From the NCBI GenBank assembly GCA_026018925.1, contig JAKSZU010000025.1, forward strand, positions 21,245,391 through 21,309,390: a DNA stretch of 64,000 nucleotides, written 5' to 3'. Below the pieces are notes generated by a model. That model was not told the origin of the DNA. It worked only from the letters and a program-made list of their open reading frames with translations, and did not search any database. The stretch comes from Tupaia tana. Lineage: Eukaryota > Chordata > Mammalia > Scandentia > Tupaiidae. Of the stretch, positions 44,813 to 55,289 are shown piece after piece (within the stretch, counting starts at the first letter, position 1; each line of letters starts with the position of its first letter). A program made the translations under genes and the position numbers.

Positions 44813-44829
44813 ATATATATACATGGAGT
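44743..44829. repeat. TA/GT microsatellite forming a palindrome
   Basis: (TA)n of about 23 units, then (TG)n and (TA)n, with outer arms ACTCCATGT on the left and ACATGGAGT on the right. The whole block can fold as a hairpin of about 90 bp. Confidence 0.9.
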
Positions 44830-44834
44830 GTTTA

Positions 44835-44995
44835 CTTGTGCTAGGTTTTTTCTGCACATAAATAAAGGAGACTGCTGTAGCATAAAGGAAGAAGTGGAGA
44901 ATTGAAAGGTATTGGGGGTGAATGATCAGGACGCCTGGGTTATGTCTGCTTTAGCCAGAGACAGTAGTGAGTCCAGGGACCCGAACAGGGGAATG
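44835..44995 (+). mobile_element. Possible retroviral LTR end with lysine-tRNA primer site
   Basis: AATAAA at 44861-44866 is followed about 110 bp later by GGGACCCGAACAGGGG (44975-44991). Its core CCCGAACAGGG equals the lysine-tRNA primer-binding-site core of betaretrovirus-like ERVs, with mismatches on both sides. No U3 boundary, gag or pol is visible. An antisense B-box relic (TGTTCGGGTCC) is the main alternative. Confidence 0.35.
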
Positions 44996-45021
44996 GATTT
45001 TTACCTGTAAGAAATGGTAAG

Positions 45022-45268
45022 TGGTGGCTGGAAGGTGGCCCAGCAGTAAAGTAACCCTCTGTGATACTTGAACCACATGGGAACTATCACATGGAGAGGT
45101 CCCGGTCTGCATCCCATGCCAAGGCTTCCCTCTGTGTGCTGGGTGTGCGATGCGTGTGCCTGTCACCTGGGCTGGCTGAGGCTGGTGGAAGAAAACTGCA
45201 TGAAGACCCTGCTGGAAGTGCCACTGTCTGTCTCGTGGAAGAACTAAATGCAATTAAAACAAATAAAG
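45022..45268 (+). mobile_element. SINE of a second long tRNA family
   Basis: CCCAGCAGTAAAGTAACCC head, CACCTGGGCTGGCTGAGGCTG and GGTGGAAGAAAACTGCATG body, AATTAAAACAAATAAAG tail. Body blocks are shared with 42895-43105. Long frames on both strands are repeat-derived. Confidence 0.6.
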
Positions 45269-45269
45269 A

Positions 45270-45540
45270 GAGGGACAGCTCTATGGTCTGTTGATTGCAG
45301 CAGCTGGATCTCACTCACGTGGCCAACCACGCACATCAGATGCCAGACCCAGTGACTTGAGAAACACGCAGGGCATGTGTATATGCATGCCCCAGATCTC
45401 ACAAGGATGGGGAAATGGAGGAGAACAGATTGAAGCATGACCATTCCCCAGGTGGGTTGCTTCCTCCTCTCTTTATCGTTGTCTATCTGTCTGTGGTGGG
45501 TCCACAGACCCTCCAGAAAATAAAAACAAAAGAACAAAAA
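45270..45540 (+). mobile_element. Old-subfamily tRNA-derived SINE
   Basis: Head ATGGTCTGTTGATTGCAGCA, AGCTGGATCTCACTC, GACCCAGTGACTTGAGAAAC, GGAGGAGAACAGATTGAAGC, CT stretch and A-rich tail. Same old subfamily as 8800-9040. Confidence 0.88.
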
Positions 45541-45679
45541 GCAAAACAAAAGCCAGGAATAAAGACAAGATTAAGCCATGTAAGCAAGGAAAACAGTGAA
45601 AAGGTACGTGTTCAAAAAATTAATGAATAGTCACATAATTTAGAGTCATATCGTTAATTAAGGATTTCATTTTATTTTA

Positions 45680-45905
45680 TTTTTTTCTCTGAGTGAGATG
45701 GGAGGCCAGGGAAATTATTTAGGTGATAGACATAATAAAATTTTTGAAGGATAATTCTTTTGGGTGGAGAATAGTCTAATAACAGTAATGCTTATTTAGG
45801 CTATTACAATTTAGGTGAAATGGAATGGTTACTAAAGTGATAGGGGTAGAGGAACTGTTGGGTTTATTCTAAAGACAGATTTAATAAGTTGATTTTATTG
45901 ATTCA
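45680..45905 (+). mobile_element. Ancient interspersed repeat fragment, family not named
   Basis: GGAGGCCAGGGAAATTATTT, TTTTGGGTGGAGAATAGTC and AGGCTATTACAATTTAGGTG follow the order of the later part of the old repeat seen at 7190-7720 and 9360-9720. Confidence 0.4.
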
Positions 45906-46059
45906 TAGTAGAATGCAAAGAAAGAAAGGGTGTGGTACATCTAGAGTTACCCAGAGCCACTATCTACTGAAATGGAGAAGACCGTGAATGAGATTATCTC
46001 AATACAGCACAAATACTTCACTATTGCTTCCCATTAAAGGTGAATTGAATTCTCCTCTT

Positions 46060-46500
46060 CTTGAATTTGGGTAAGACCTTGGGATTTGACTGAATGTGCA
46101 AATGTGATGAAAAGTGTTCTGGGAATTCCAAGACTAGATCGTGTCTTGCAACTTTCAGCCAAGATTCTTAGTTATTCTGAGAATTGCAAGTCATCATGTA
46201 ACATGCCCTCCTGTACAGAGACCACCTTAATGGAGGTGCAAGCTGGTCATGTAGAAAAGACACACAAAAGAAGCCAGAGTCTGTAGTGCTCCCTGTTTTT
46301 ACAATGCCGGTGTCAGACACATGAATGAAGAAGCATGCAAATGTCTTCTGTCCAAGACACCATGAGAGCAAAAATACCCTGCTTAGTCTAGTGAGTTGAG
46401 CCACAAAACCATGACACAAATGAACAAGTGAATGAATGAATGTTATTTTAAGACCATAGATACTGGCATAGCTTGTTACACAATAGCAGAGAACCAAAGC
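46060..46500 (+). mobile_element. Ancient LTR-like repeat
   Basis: GACCTTGGGATTTGACTG, CCCTCCTGTACAGAGACC, GACACCATGAGAGCAAAAAT, TGAGTTGAGCCACAAAACC, and an end of TTGTTACACAATAGCAGAGA. This last block is typical of old ERVL/MaLR-class LTR 3' ends. Frames on both strands are shadows. Confidence 0.55.
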
Positions 46501-47625
46501 AATAGGAAAAACAGGGTTAGAGCAAAATTAAAATGTTTATGTTTCGTATATTAAATGTCAGGTGGTCATTAATCATCCAAGTGAAAATGTCATTTACACT
46601 AAATAACCATGCCTGGGATTCACAGATATTTAGATTAGAGCATTCATCCATGAAAGCATTTGTGTTTAAGGCCATTGGACCAAAGGCTGAGTTGTTCTTA
46701 TGATAGGGGGTGTTCTTCTGTCCTTCTCATTTCTTATTTATTGTGAGTGCTTCTACTTTTTCCACTACTCAGAATAAAGTTGGCTACGGATTTCAAATAA
46801 TCATTTATGAAGTTTCTTTCTTTCCCTAGTGGCTAAGTTGTTTTTCTTTTCCATCACAGATGAATCTTAATATTATAAGATGCCCTTTTTGCTCTATAGC
46901 TAATGCTATGGACATATAGTTTGATTTGCATACTGAATTGTCTATTGTCAGCAAAACACAACATCATTTCCTTCTACCATCTCTTTTGCCTCACAAAGGA
47001 GTAACTAGAAATGATTTTTATAAATCTTCTTTGCCTTGTCCTGGGTTAAAAGCTGATAATGAAAGGACCTCAGAGGAGATATGAAAGTCTAAGAAGAGAG
47101 AGACATTATGCTGAGTAGGTATTTGCAAACAGACACATGTATGAATATTACTTGAAGCAGCTTCTAGGTGAGACACTTGAAAATTGCATGTATGCTAATG
47201 GCATTTTGAGTTAAGCAGAAGAGAGTCCCAGTGGTTATTTGGATTTGAAAATCACCTGATTCTGTGGTGTCAGCTGCAGATTTTGGCAGAACTCTTATGT
47301 CCTTTCCTCCATTAGCCCTTCCAATAATTTCATAAGCATCCAATTTCCAGTAATACAGTACTTTATATTTGGAATGCAGAGAGAGCTTTCAGCGTTCTAT
47401 ACAGAATCTTCACTGATGTGCTGGTGGATTTTTAAACAGAGAAACCATATTTATATTCCTGACAAAAGTCCTGTTTTGTAATTATAGTACACTGTTGCTT
47501 CAGTAATTAATTCATTATAATTCTCCATCCTCTAAACACCTGAACTAATTGTGCTTTTGGGTCCTCCAATTAGATGGAATCCTGGAACTCATTCTAGTCA
47601 ATGCATGGCGAGAGGATGGGAAGTG
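46501..47625. other. Non-repeat sequence with possible conserved blocks
   Basis: No family recognised. 46900-47230 and 47330-47525 have balanced, non-repetitive texture; the second holds the homeodomain-like string CAGTAATTAATTCATTATAA. Conserved non-coding DNA is possible but untested. Confidence 0.4.
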
Positions 47626-47629
47626 TGAC

Positions 47630-48240
47630 TTCCAGAAGGGACATCCGTCAACATAATAAAAGCCATGTACTGCAAACCCATAGCCAACATCATACATAAT
47701 GGGGCAAAGCTGAAAACTTTCTCTTAATCTGGAATGAAAAAAGGTCTTCCACTTTCCCCATCTTTTCCAACATAGTATTGGAAGTCTTGTCAATGCAATC
47801 AGGCAAGAGAGAAAATAAAATGCATTAAAATAGAAAGAGAAGATGTGAAAATTTGTCTATTTGGAGATAATATGATTATTTACATACAAAATTCAAAGGA
47901 ATACACACACACACATATACTCACACATACACACACATACACACACACACACACACACACTCCTTGATGTGACAAATGAATTCAGGAAAGTAGTAGGATA
48001 GAAAATCAATACACAAAAAATCTATAGCTTTTAACAACATCAACAAACTGAGGTAGAATTGAAGAAAGCAATCTCAAGGACGATAATTACAAAACAACCA
48101 GATACCTGGGAATAAACTTAACAAAAACAGGTGAAAGACATTAGCAAGAACTATAAAAATCTGAAAAAAGAAATTGAACATGATACACAAAAGTATAAAG
48201 ATGCCCCATGTTCCTGAATCAGTAGAATTACTATAATCAA
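47630..48240 (+). mobile_element. L1 ORF2 reverse-transcriptase relic
   Basis: Recognisable L1 ORF2 DNA in order: CATCCGTCAACATAATAAAA, CCAACATCATACATAATGGG, AGTATTGGAAGTCTTGTCAA, TTTGGAGATAATATGATTA (the FADD-type region), ATGAATTCAGGAAAGTAGTA and CCAGATACCTGGGAATAAAC. Many frame breaks and an internal CA array show it is dead. Confidence 0.88.
47902..47962. repeat. (CA)n microsatellite inside L1 ORF2
   Basis: CA units with TA/TC interruptions lie between AATTCAAAGGAATACAC and CTCCTTGATGTGACAAATG, which are adjoining L1 codons. Confidence 0.92.
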
Positions 48241-48413
48241 GGGACCAGCAGTTAGCATCATGGCTATGTTGCTGGGACTCCCATATAGTTGACCGTGGTT
48301 CGAGTCCTGGACCCGGTGGCTTAAACTCATGCCGGGCACATGTGCTTGCCTGCCCAAGATCCGAAAAGAGAATAGAAGAGAAGGGATTGCAGCATGACCA
48401 TGCCCCCTGGGGC
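48241..48413 (+). mobile_element. tRNA-derived SINE lacking its 3' part
   Basis: Starts exactly at GGGACCAGCAGTTAGC and stops after GCCCCCTGGGGC in the palindrome. It has no CT stretch or A-tail. This is the opposite of the usual 5' truncation. Confidence 0.9.
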
Positions 48414-49085
48414 ATTGTAATTCTCTAAAGGTTTCTCACTGGGGGAAATTGAAATCTACAGACATGCACATAGCCCTAAACATTAAACTACCATATAATT
48501 TCTTATTGCTGTTGTCCCAGACACTTCTATAAAACCAGGGGGCCTCACTGGCAATAGATACCACACTTTCTATAAATTTTAAAGTAGCAATCACTTTACA
48601 CTTATGGTGCTTTAAATATCAGAATATATAAGAAAATTATCTTGTAAAATAGAACATAATAAAGTAAGAAAATGCTTCATGTGGACTGTTTCATTATAAT
48701 TGGTACTATAATACAGATTAATATGTGCCACATTAAAATTTAAAATCCTAGAAATAAAGTATATCAAGTGGAATATTGTTTTAATAAACTATTGATTAAA
48801 AATGTTCTTCAAAATGACATATTTTAAAAGCAGAACTACTTTAATGAGCTTAAATTATACATCTGCACCCAGTACAAACTATATGAGAGTTTTTAAAACT
48901 ACCTCACCCCAAACTTTAATTCACTTAACTTTACACTGGCTTTTAATGTTGAAATTGAACACAGAAACTTTCTATATTCCTTTCCATCGACCACTTTTCC
49001 ATTGTCAGCAAATCAATTCTTTAATGATAACTTCTAAGTGCAATGCATGGTAGAGTTACTAAAAATATTGGGCAGAACTTTAAGT
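48414..49085. other. Unique AT-rich sequence, nothing recognised
   Basis: No supported element. The frame at 48802-49053 is not recognised. Confidence 0.35.
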
Positions 49086-49093
49086 TCTAAAAA

Positions 49094-49650
49094 TTCTTTG
49101 GGTCTGGCTTCATAATCTGGTGGTTAAGAGAGACATATCATACGTGGCCAACTGCGCAGTTTGAGTCCTGGTCTCAGATGCTTTCAAAACATGCCAGGAA
49201 CATGTATGTATGTGTGTACCCTAATCCCCCACAAAATGGACAATGATTAATAGGGGCTTTCAGCTTGACCATGCTCCATTGGGGGTGCTTTTTTTTTTTT
49301 TTTTTTTTGGAGAGGTTTTTGCTATAGGGCGCGTGCGCTCGCCAGACAGACAGAGAGAGACAGAGAGACAGAAAGCGAGAAATCACCCCCCAGAGGGGAT
49401 GGTCACGCCGCAATCCCTTCTCCTCCATTCTCCTCTCGGGATCTTGGGCATGCACGCACACGTGCCCAGCATGACTTTTAAGCCACCGGGTCCAGGACAA
49501 GAACCATGGTCGACTACGTGGGAGTCCAGCGACATAGCCATTACGCTAACTGCTGGTTCCCATTCGGGGTGCTTTCTTTTTCTCCCTCTCTCTCTCTCTC
49601 TTTGGTGAGCACACACACCCTCTGGGAAACAAACAAAAATATGAAAACAC
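49094..49650 (+). mobile_element. Old tRNA-derived SINE split by a younger copy
   Basis: TCTGGCTTCATAATCTGGTG head, CAGTTTGAGTCCTGGTC B-box region, body to CCATTGGGGGTGC. It resumes at 49561 with the CT stretch, TTTGGTGAGCACACAC and a GGGAAACAAAC tail. Confidence 0.85.
49292..49560 (-). mobile_element. Young-type tRNA SINE nested in an older SINE, B-box variant
   Basis: Target duplication CCATTGGGGGTGCTTT (49276-49291) and CATTCGGGGTGCTTT (from 49561). The T18 tail and CpGs are well kept. The sense B box is GGTTCTTGTCC. Confidence 0.95.
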
Positions 49651-49794
49651 TTTAGATAGGGCATCATAATCAGACAGTTCCCATAATATTTTCAACTTTG
49701 GCATGAAATACCTCACGGTCTCCACTAGCTGTCCAAAGTTTTAGTCACAAAGACTAAAACCATAACATTTTTAGATGTCTCATAATATGTTTTC

Positions 49795-49962
49795 TGTAAC
49801 TCCTGCATCAAAGTCACTTCAGGTGACTTATTAAAAGTTCAAATTACAAGTTCCCAGCAATCTGTATTAAAGCAAAATAGCTGGCGATTAAATAAAAGAA
49901 ATTGGTATTTAATAAGCTCCTAGGTGATTCTCATGTATGGGGAAGTTTGAGGAAACACTGTT
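49795..49962 (+). mobile_element. MER5-type hAT MITE
   Basis: CATCAAAGTCACTTCAGGTGA, CCCAGCAATCTGTATT, TTAATAAGCTCCTAGGTGAT and AGTTTGAGGAAACACTG match MER5A/5B blocks in order. Non-autonomous and ancient. Confidence 0.72.
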
Positions 49963-49964
49963 CT

Positions 49965-50390
49965 TGAATTATGTGATTATGAGCTATTTTGCTTTTTTTC
50001 TCCCAACTCTCGCTTTCAAAGCACATCCAGAGAAACAAGCTTCTGTATGTACAAGTGCTATTTCATTCCGAGGGAATTCCTCATTTAAAAGAAACTGTAT
50101 TCCAGTGAATTTGAAAGGAGGTCAGCATGTGTGATATTTCTTTTCATTTAATTTTATTTTTAATTTAGTTATTTGAGCTAAAACTTTCAAAATTTTAAAT
50201 ATAGAATTGAAATATTTATATCTTAACAATTTTAGTGTGTCTAAATGAGAGTATCAGATACATTATTTTTAAAAAAAATCTTTATGCGGTTTTGCAATAT
50301 TGGACCTCATTTCTTACTATATGTACCGATAATTGTTATGGTCTTGATAATGGCTTCTCCCTCAAAGGTCCATAGTTTGCAATTTGGTCT
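49965..50390. other. Unique AT-rich sequence, nothing recognised
   Basis: No supported element. Confidence 0.35.
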
Positions 50391-50393
50391 CTG

Positions 50394-50701
50394 TGGGTGT
50401 TGATGGATCCCCCAAAGTTCATGTGTTGGAACTTTGTTGTATTATGAATTTTTACTTAACGCCTTCATAATGTTAAGTGTATTCCAATGTGAGGCCTAAG
50501 TGATATGACAGGGTCCCCAAGATTGAGAGCTGGTGTCTTTAGAAGAAAAGGAAATGAGGCAGGCAGAGGCCACATGAATATAGACCAGGAGGAGAAACTT
50601 ATGGAAAGTTGCTCTGCTGAAGATCTTACCCTCCACTGTACTGTAGCCTCACCAGAAGTTGGCACCTGAACCTTGGACCTCCAAACTGGGAACTGAATAA
50701 A

Positions 50702-50756
<55 letters not shown>

Positions 50757-50803
50757 CTTCCTGAGATATTTAAGTTAGAGATGTCATACAAACTATGGCA
50801 ATA
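50394..50803 (+). mobile_element. MaLR-type LTR (MLT1-like) with TA expansion
   Basis: CCCCCAAAGTTCATGTGTTGG, CCAATGTGAGGCCTAAGTG, CCTTGGACCTCCAAACTGGG and AACTGAATAAAACTT, then a TA array where the LTR polyadenylation region lies, ending ACAAACTATGGCAATA. Confidence 0.75.
50705..50751. repeat. (TA)n microsatellite
   Basis: About 23 TA units inside the LTR, just after its AATAAA. Confidence 0.95.
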
Positions 50804-51071
50804 ATCCTCCCACTTCTTCATTCGCGCTTTACTGATTATTTTCTTCCAATTGCTTCTCTTTTTCTGCTTATTTCTTCTCCATCATTTTAGTCTTAGACTC
50901 CATGAATATATGCAGTCTATACTTTGTTGTTATGTAGGGCAATTTTGTTCCCCAGAGAGCTTACAATTAGAAGAAATTAACCCCCTTTGTTTTAGCCATG
51001 TGAAATCTGAAACCTTGGCCTTATGTTTTGTAAAAGCTTCTCTGGTTATTTTCTTAAAATAAAGTTGTCCT

Positions 51072-51321
51072 AGGACCAGCAGTTGGCATAATGGCTATGT
51101 CCCTGGACTCCCATGTAGTCAACCATGGTTCGAGTCCCGGACCCTGTGGCTTAAACTCACACTGGGTGTGTGTGCGTGCGTGCCCAAGATCCCGAGAGGA
51201 GAATGGGGAGAAGGGATTGTGGAGTGGCCATCCCCCCTGGGGGGTGATTTCTCACTTTCTTTCTCTCTGTCTCTCTGTGTCTTTCTGGCGAGTGCATGAC
51301 CCTATAGAAAAAACCTCTCCA

Positions 51322-51363
<42 letters not shown>
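51072..51363 (+). mobile_element. tRNA-derived SINE with (AAT)n tail
   Basis: Target duplication AAATAAAGTTGTCCT (51057-51071, 51364-51378). The B box GGTTCGAGTCC is intact. The A-tail has become an AAT array at 51324-51363. Confidence 0.96.
51324..51363. repeat. (AAT)n microsatellite from a SINE tail
   Basis: About thirteen AAT units directly after AACCTCTCCAA of the SINE. Confidence 0.94.
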
Positions 51364-51370
<7 letters not shown>

Positions 51371-51508
51371 GTTGTCCTTATTTCTAGCCTGTTTAGAAGG
51401 GTCTTGTCTTTTTCATATTCAGTTTTATGTAGAACAAATATTCTTGCCCAAGCAATCCTCATTCATTTTTCTTGAAATGTTATAGTTGAACAATCAGAAT
51501 TCACTCTC

Positions 51509-51785
51509 CTTAACTGAATGACTAAAGGATATAGAAAAACAGTAAATGGTTATGAATACCAGCTATAGTTTGGGAAGAGGGTGGGTGAAGAGGTAGAGTC
51601 CGAGGAATGACATTAAGGAGAAAAATAGAGAGGCATAGCATTAATGGGACAAAGAAATGGGGTATTATCTGTTGAAGATTATTTTATAGTATTATCAACT
51701 GGACTGGGGAGTTGGAATGTTCACTTTGCAAGCTAAACAATGTGATTGAATGTATAAAAGAACTTGAAATAAAATTAAAAAAAAA
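51509..51785 (+). mobile_element. 5'-truncated L1 3' end with target duplication
   Basis: AGAATTCACTCTC at 51496-51508 and 51786-51798 is the target duplication. The body has GGGAAGAGGGTGGGTGAAG (L1 G-rich tract), TATTATCTGTTGAAGATT and AATGTGATTGAATGTATAA, then an A-tail. Same 3'-UTR family as 20671, 55388 and 63029. Confidence 0.9.
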
Positions 51786-51798
51786 AGAATTCACTCTC

Positions 51799-52825
51799 TT
51801 CCTGTCTTCCTGTCTCAGACATTGGTCTTCTCCTGTTTTTAGTCTAAGTCTCAAACTGGAACTGTACCATTGGCTTTCCTAGGTTTGTCAACTGAAAAAC
51901 CTAGGGATTTCTCAGCTTCTGTAACCATGTCATTCCATCCTGTGTGGTCTCTTTCTTTCTCTCTCTGAAGAACTCAGAATAATGCATAGATACTCAACTC
52001 TCAAAAAAGAGATAGATATAAAGTGCAGGCTGCACATAGTAAATTCCCTTTGAAGGGTATGATGTATAAAAAAGAGAGAGAAAAGTATGATTTTACAGCT
52101 CAGAAGCCTCACTCACTGTCTGGGTAGGCAAGGTTAACATGAATTAGTACAAGCCATACTGCTAGCACATGCCTTTGATGTGATGTAGTGAGAATGGTAT
52201 TGACCTCTGTGGTCTTCTTCCCCCAAACCCACAACTACAATCTAGTGGTATTACTAAGAGTTTTAGAGAGAAACAGAACCCACAGGCTATAGAAAAAAAC
52301 ATTGATTAAAAATTTTGTCTCATGTAATTAGGAAGCATAATGAGTCCAACATCTCAGGGTGGACCAGCAGGCTGGAGAGTGAGGAAGAGCTGATCCTACA
52401 GTTCAAACTCATTTGTTGCAGAATTTCTTCTTGCTTAGGAGGAGTCAGTGTTTTGTTCTGTTTAGGCCTTCAAGTGATTGGATGAGGCCCACCCAAAATA
52501 TGGAAGGCAATCTGTTTTACTGAATGTCCTCTGAGAAACATCCAGAATAATGTTCGATCTAGTATCTAGCCACCATGGCCCAGTCAACGTGATGCATAAA
52601 ATTAACTGATCACATGAAAAACTTCAGACAAATTCGAATTTAGTGATATTTATGAAAATATCAGACCAGTACACCTCAAAATTGTGAAGTACATTAGTAA
52701 CAAGGAAAATATGAGACATGTTCATACCTAAGAAAAACTCAAAGGCATAGGAAGATTAAATATAACTCAGGATCCTATAACACAGAAAGAACATGAGATA
52801 AAAACTAAGGAAAACAATATTAGCA
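51799..52825. other. Unique sequence, nothing recognised
   Basis: No supported element or exon. Confidence 0.35.
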
Positions 52826-53358
52826 ACTAATGAAAGAAAGAAAAATAAACCTAAGTATGTCATTTTCAAACTGCATTGAAGGTCAAGAAAAAATCAGGGA
52901 AGTGGCTGGAGTGTTGGGGGCATCTTACGAGAGAGGAATAAGGATAATAATTATGTTGGTATCTTCTCAGAAACCACGTAAGCAAGAAGACACAATAATA
53001 AAATATTTAGTGCTGAAAAGATTTACCAAACCGAAATTCTGAAGACAAGAAATAATAAAAATCAAAGCAAAACTTAGTGAAATTGTAAGTAGGAATGCTA
53101 TAGTGAAATCTAAATCTGATTCCAAGACTGGGTAACTTACTGAAGAAATGTAATATCTATGAAAGAAATTGAATCAATCATTAATAGCAATCTCAAAAGA
53201 GAAAATACAAGACTATATAAAAAACAAGACAAATAATCTTACAAAGAAGACATACAGATGGCAAATAAGCATATGAAAAGATGTTCAACATAATCAGTTT
53301 TAGGGAAAATAAAAATGAAGACAATGATGAGATACCACGATACAGATTAGAATGACTT

Positions 53359-53610
53359 TGGGACAAGCAGAGAGCGTAATGATTATATCACTGGACTCTC
53401 ATGCAGTTGACTGCAGTTTGAGTCCTGGACCTAGAGACTTAAAATTCACACCAAGTGCATGTGCATGCATTCCCAAAGTCCCAAGAAGAGACTGCAGGAA
53501 AGATTGAGGTGTGGCCACCACCCTGGGGAATGATTTATCATTTTCTGTCTCTCCATTGAGCATATGCATTCTATGTAAAAAAAAATCTCTCTCTCTAAAA
53601 AAAAGAAAGA
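53359..53610 (+). mobile_element. tRNA-derived SINE inserted in L1
   Basis: GGGACAAGCAGAGAGCGTAA head, B-box region GCAGTTTGAGTCCTGG, CT stretch and A-rich tail. AATGACTT at 53351-53358 and 53611-53618 is the target duplication, and the L1 sequence is continuous across it. Confidence 0.93.
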
Positions 53611-53967
53611 AATGACTTAAATCCAAAACTAACACAACAAATTGCTGAAGGTATTGTAGATGAATAGAACTCACATTCATTGTTGGTAGAAATTAAAAAT
53701 GGTCCACACAGTTTGGAAGATTAAGATTTTCTAAAAATGCTAAACCATTCACCCAATGATTTGGAAGCTTAATTTACATTAAAAGCCACAGTTAAATATT
53801 TATAGGCTTCAACATCTAGAAGTATCCAAGATGTCCTTTAGTAAGGGAATTGATAAACATGGGTAAATATGGTATGTAAATATATTATATTCATACAATA
53901 GGGTACTATGTAGTGATGTAAATATACTGATTAAAGAAATCATCAAAGTACAAAATTATATATAATA

Positions 53968-54045
53968 TTGGGTCACTGAAAAAGCCATAATGCATTTTTG
54001 CAAAGGAAACATAGGAAAATACATCATGACTTTCCAATGGCTTAG
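53968..54045. mobile_element. Palindromic mariner-like MITE, copy 4
   Basis: 78 bp starting TTGGGTCACTGAAAAAGCCA and containing GGAAAATACATCATGACTTT. TA on each side (53966-53967, 54046-54047). More diverged than the other copies. Confidence 0.72.
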
Positions 54046-54299
54046 TATATGAAATATATAATATAATTCTCAAAATATGGTGCTAGAAACAAGTGGCTGT
54101 CTTTGGAGGTGAGTGAAGGATTCAAGATTGTAAAAGACACAGGGATCAAAGAAGTTTCTTTCCTGATTCTTTTTCTTATCCTATATTGTGCTTCAATGAG
54201 TGTATTCCATTTGCAACAATTAATTTAGCTTCATAGTAATGATTTCTAGTTTTCTATATGTAAATCTTTACTCCTGTATTTTTTATAAAAAAGTTTATT

Positions 54300-54465
54300 A
54301 TTGGTTTTGTGTCCTTGGGCAATTTGCTTAACCTCTATGAGTCTAAATTTGTTTCATATGTAAAATTGTTCTAAAAACATGAAGTTGTTTTGAAGATTAA
54401 TTAAATGTGAAATTTTTGGCTCAAAGAAGAGCAAATTCGAAAATGTTAAATAAATAGCAGCTACA
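54300..54465 (-). mobile_element. MIR SINE
   Basis: Reverse MIR blocks: CTTGGGCAATTTGCTTAACC, TCTATGAGTCTAAATTTGTT, TGTTTTGAAGATTAATTAAA. Confidence 0.65.
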
Positions 54466-54689
54466 GTTTAAAACCTAAAAGGTTATGCCCATTAAGAACA
54501 TTAAAAAATAAACTTTTCAGTGAATCCAATAGTTTACTTCAAGTGGAATAGTTGTCACTTAAAGGAGAATTGTGTGGTCAGGTAACATTTATTTCACAAA
54601 TGCTAAGAATGTATTGTGTCAACAGACTGATCGAAAGCACTTAAGATAATTAACTCAGAAGTCAAATATTCTTAGCTCTTTGGAGTTGA

Positions 54690-55245
54690 AATGGTTTTAT
54701 TTATTTATTTTTAAAAGTTAGTCAGCAGGTGCATGTGCTAACCAGAGAGAAAGGGAAAAAAAGAAAGTACTTCACAATGAATCATGTTCACACCATGATC
54801 TCTTTTATTTTATTATTTTTTTTTTTGGAGAGGTTTTTGCTATAGGGCGCATGCGCTCGCCAGACAAACAGAGAGAGACAGAGAGATAGAAAGCAGGAAA
54901 TCACCCCCCAGGGGGGATGGCCACGCCACAATCCCTTCTCCTCCATTCTCCTCTTGGGATCTTGGGCACGCACGCACACGCGCCCGGCGTGAGTTTAAGC
55001 CGCCGGGTCCGGGACTCGAACCGCGGTCGACTACGTGGGAGTCCAGCGACATAGCCATTACGCTAACTGCTGGTCCCACACCATGATCTCTTATCTCCCC
55101 TTCCTCCATCCTGTCTGAATTTTGAACAGGTGGACATACTCACCCCGTGTGCTTCTCAAGCAGCTAGGGCTAGGCTTCTAATTGCTTATTTGGCCATGGG
55201 GACTATGTCTCCTTTAACCACTGGGCCACAGGTGTGGCCCGAAGC
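54690..55245 (-). mobile_element. Old SINE-like element split by a young SINE
   Basis: TTATTTATTTATTTTTAAAA tail, GTGCTAACCAGAGAGAAAGG at left; CAGCTAGGGCTAGGCTTC and CTGGGCCACAGGTGTGGCCC at right. The young SINE at 54805-55077 lies between. Confidence 0.6.
54805..55077 (-). mobile_element. Young tRNA-derived SINE, near-consensus
   Basis: The perfect target duplication ACACCATGATCTCTT is at 54790-54804 and 55078-55092. It shares the marker GAAAGCAGGAAATCACC and GCCGCCGGGTCCGGG with the copy at 61716-61980; differences are mostly at CpG sites. Confidence 0.97.
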
Positions 55246-55289
55246 TTACATTCTAATGGAAAGAACAGATTGTTAGCATAAGAAGTACA

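Larger units (their letters stand above)
52830..54066 (+). mobile_element. Rearranged old L1 with inserted SINE and MITE
   Basis: L1 blocks appear in shortened order: ATCTTCTCAGAAACCACG, GAATCAATCATTAATAGCAA (ORF2), then 3'-end blocks GAAGACATACAGATGGCAAA, ACATTCATTGTTGGTAG and ATATTCATACAATAGGGTAC. Large internal deletions are implied. It holds the SINE at 53359-53610 and the MITE at 53968-54045. Confidence 0.7.

Noticed and set aside
47570-47630. L1 continuing upstream of 47630
   Set aside because: The sequence before about 47630 does not follow L1 ORF2 order, so the boundary was kept there.
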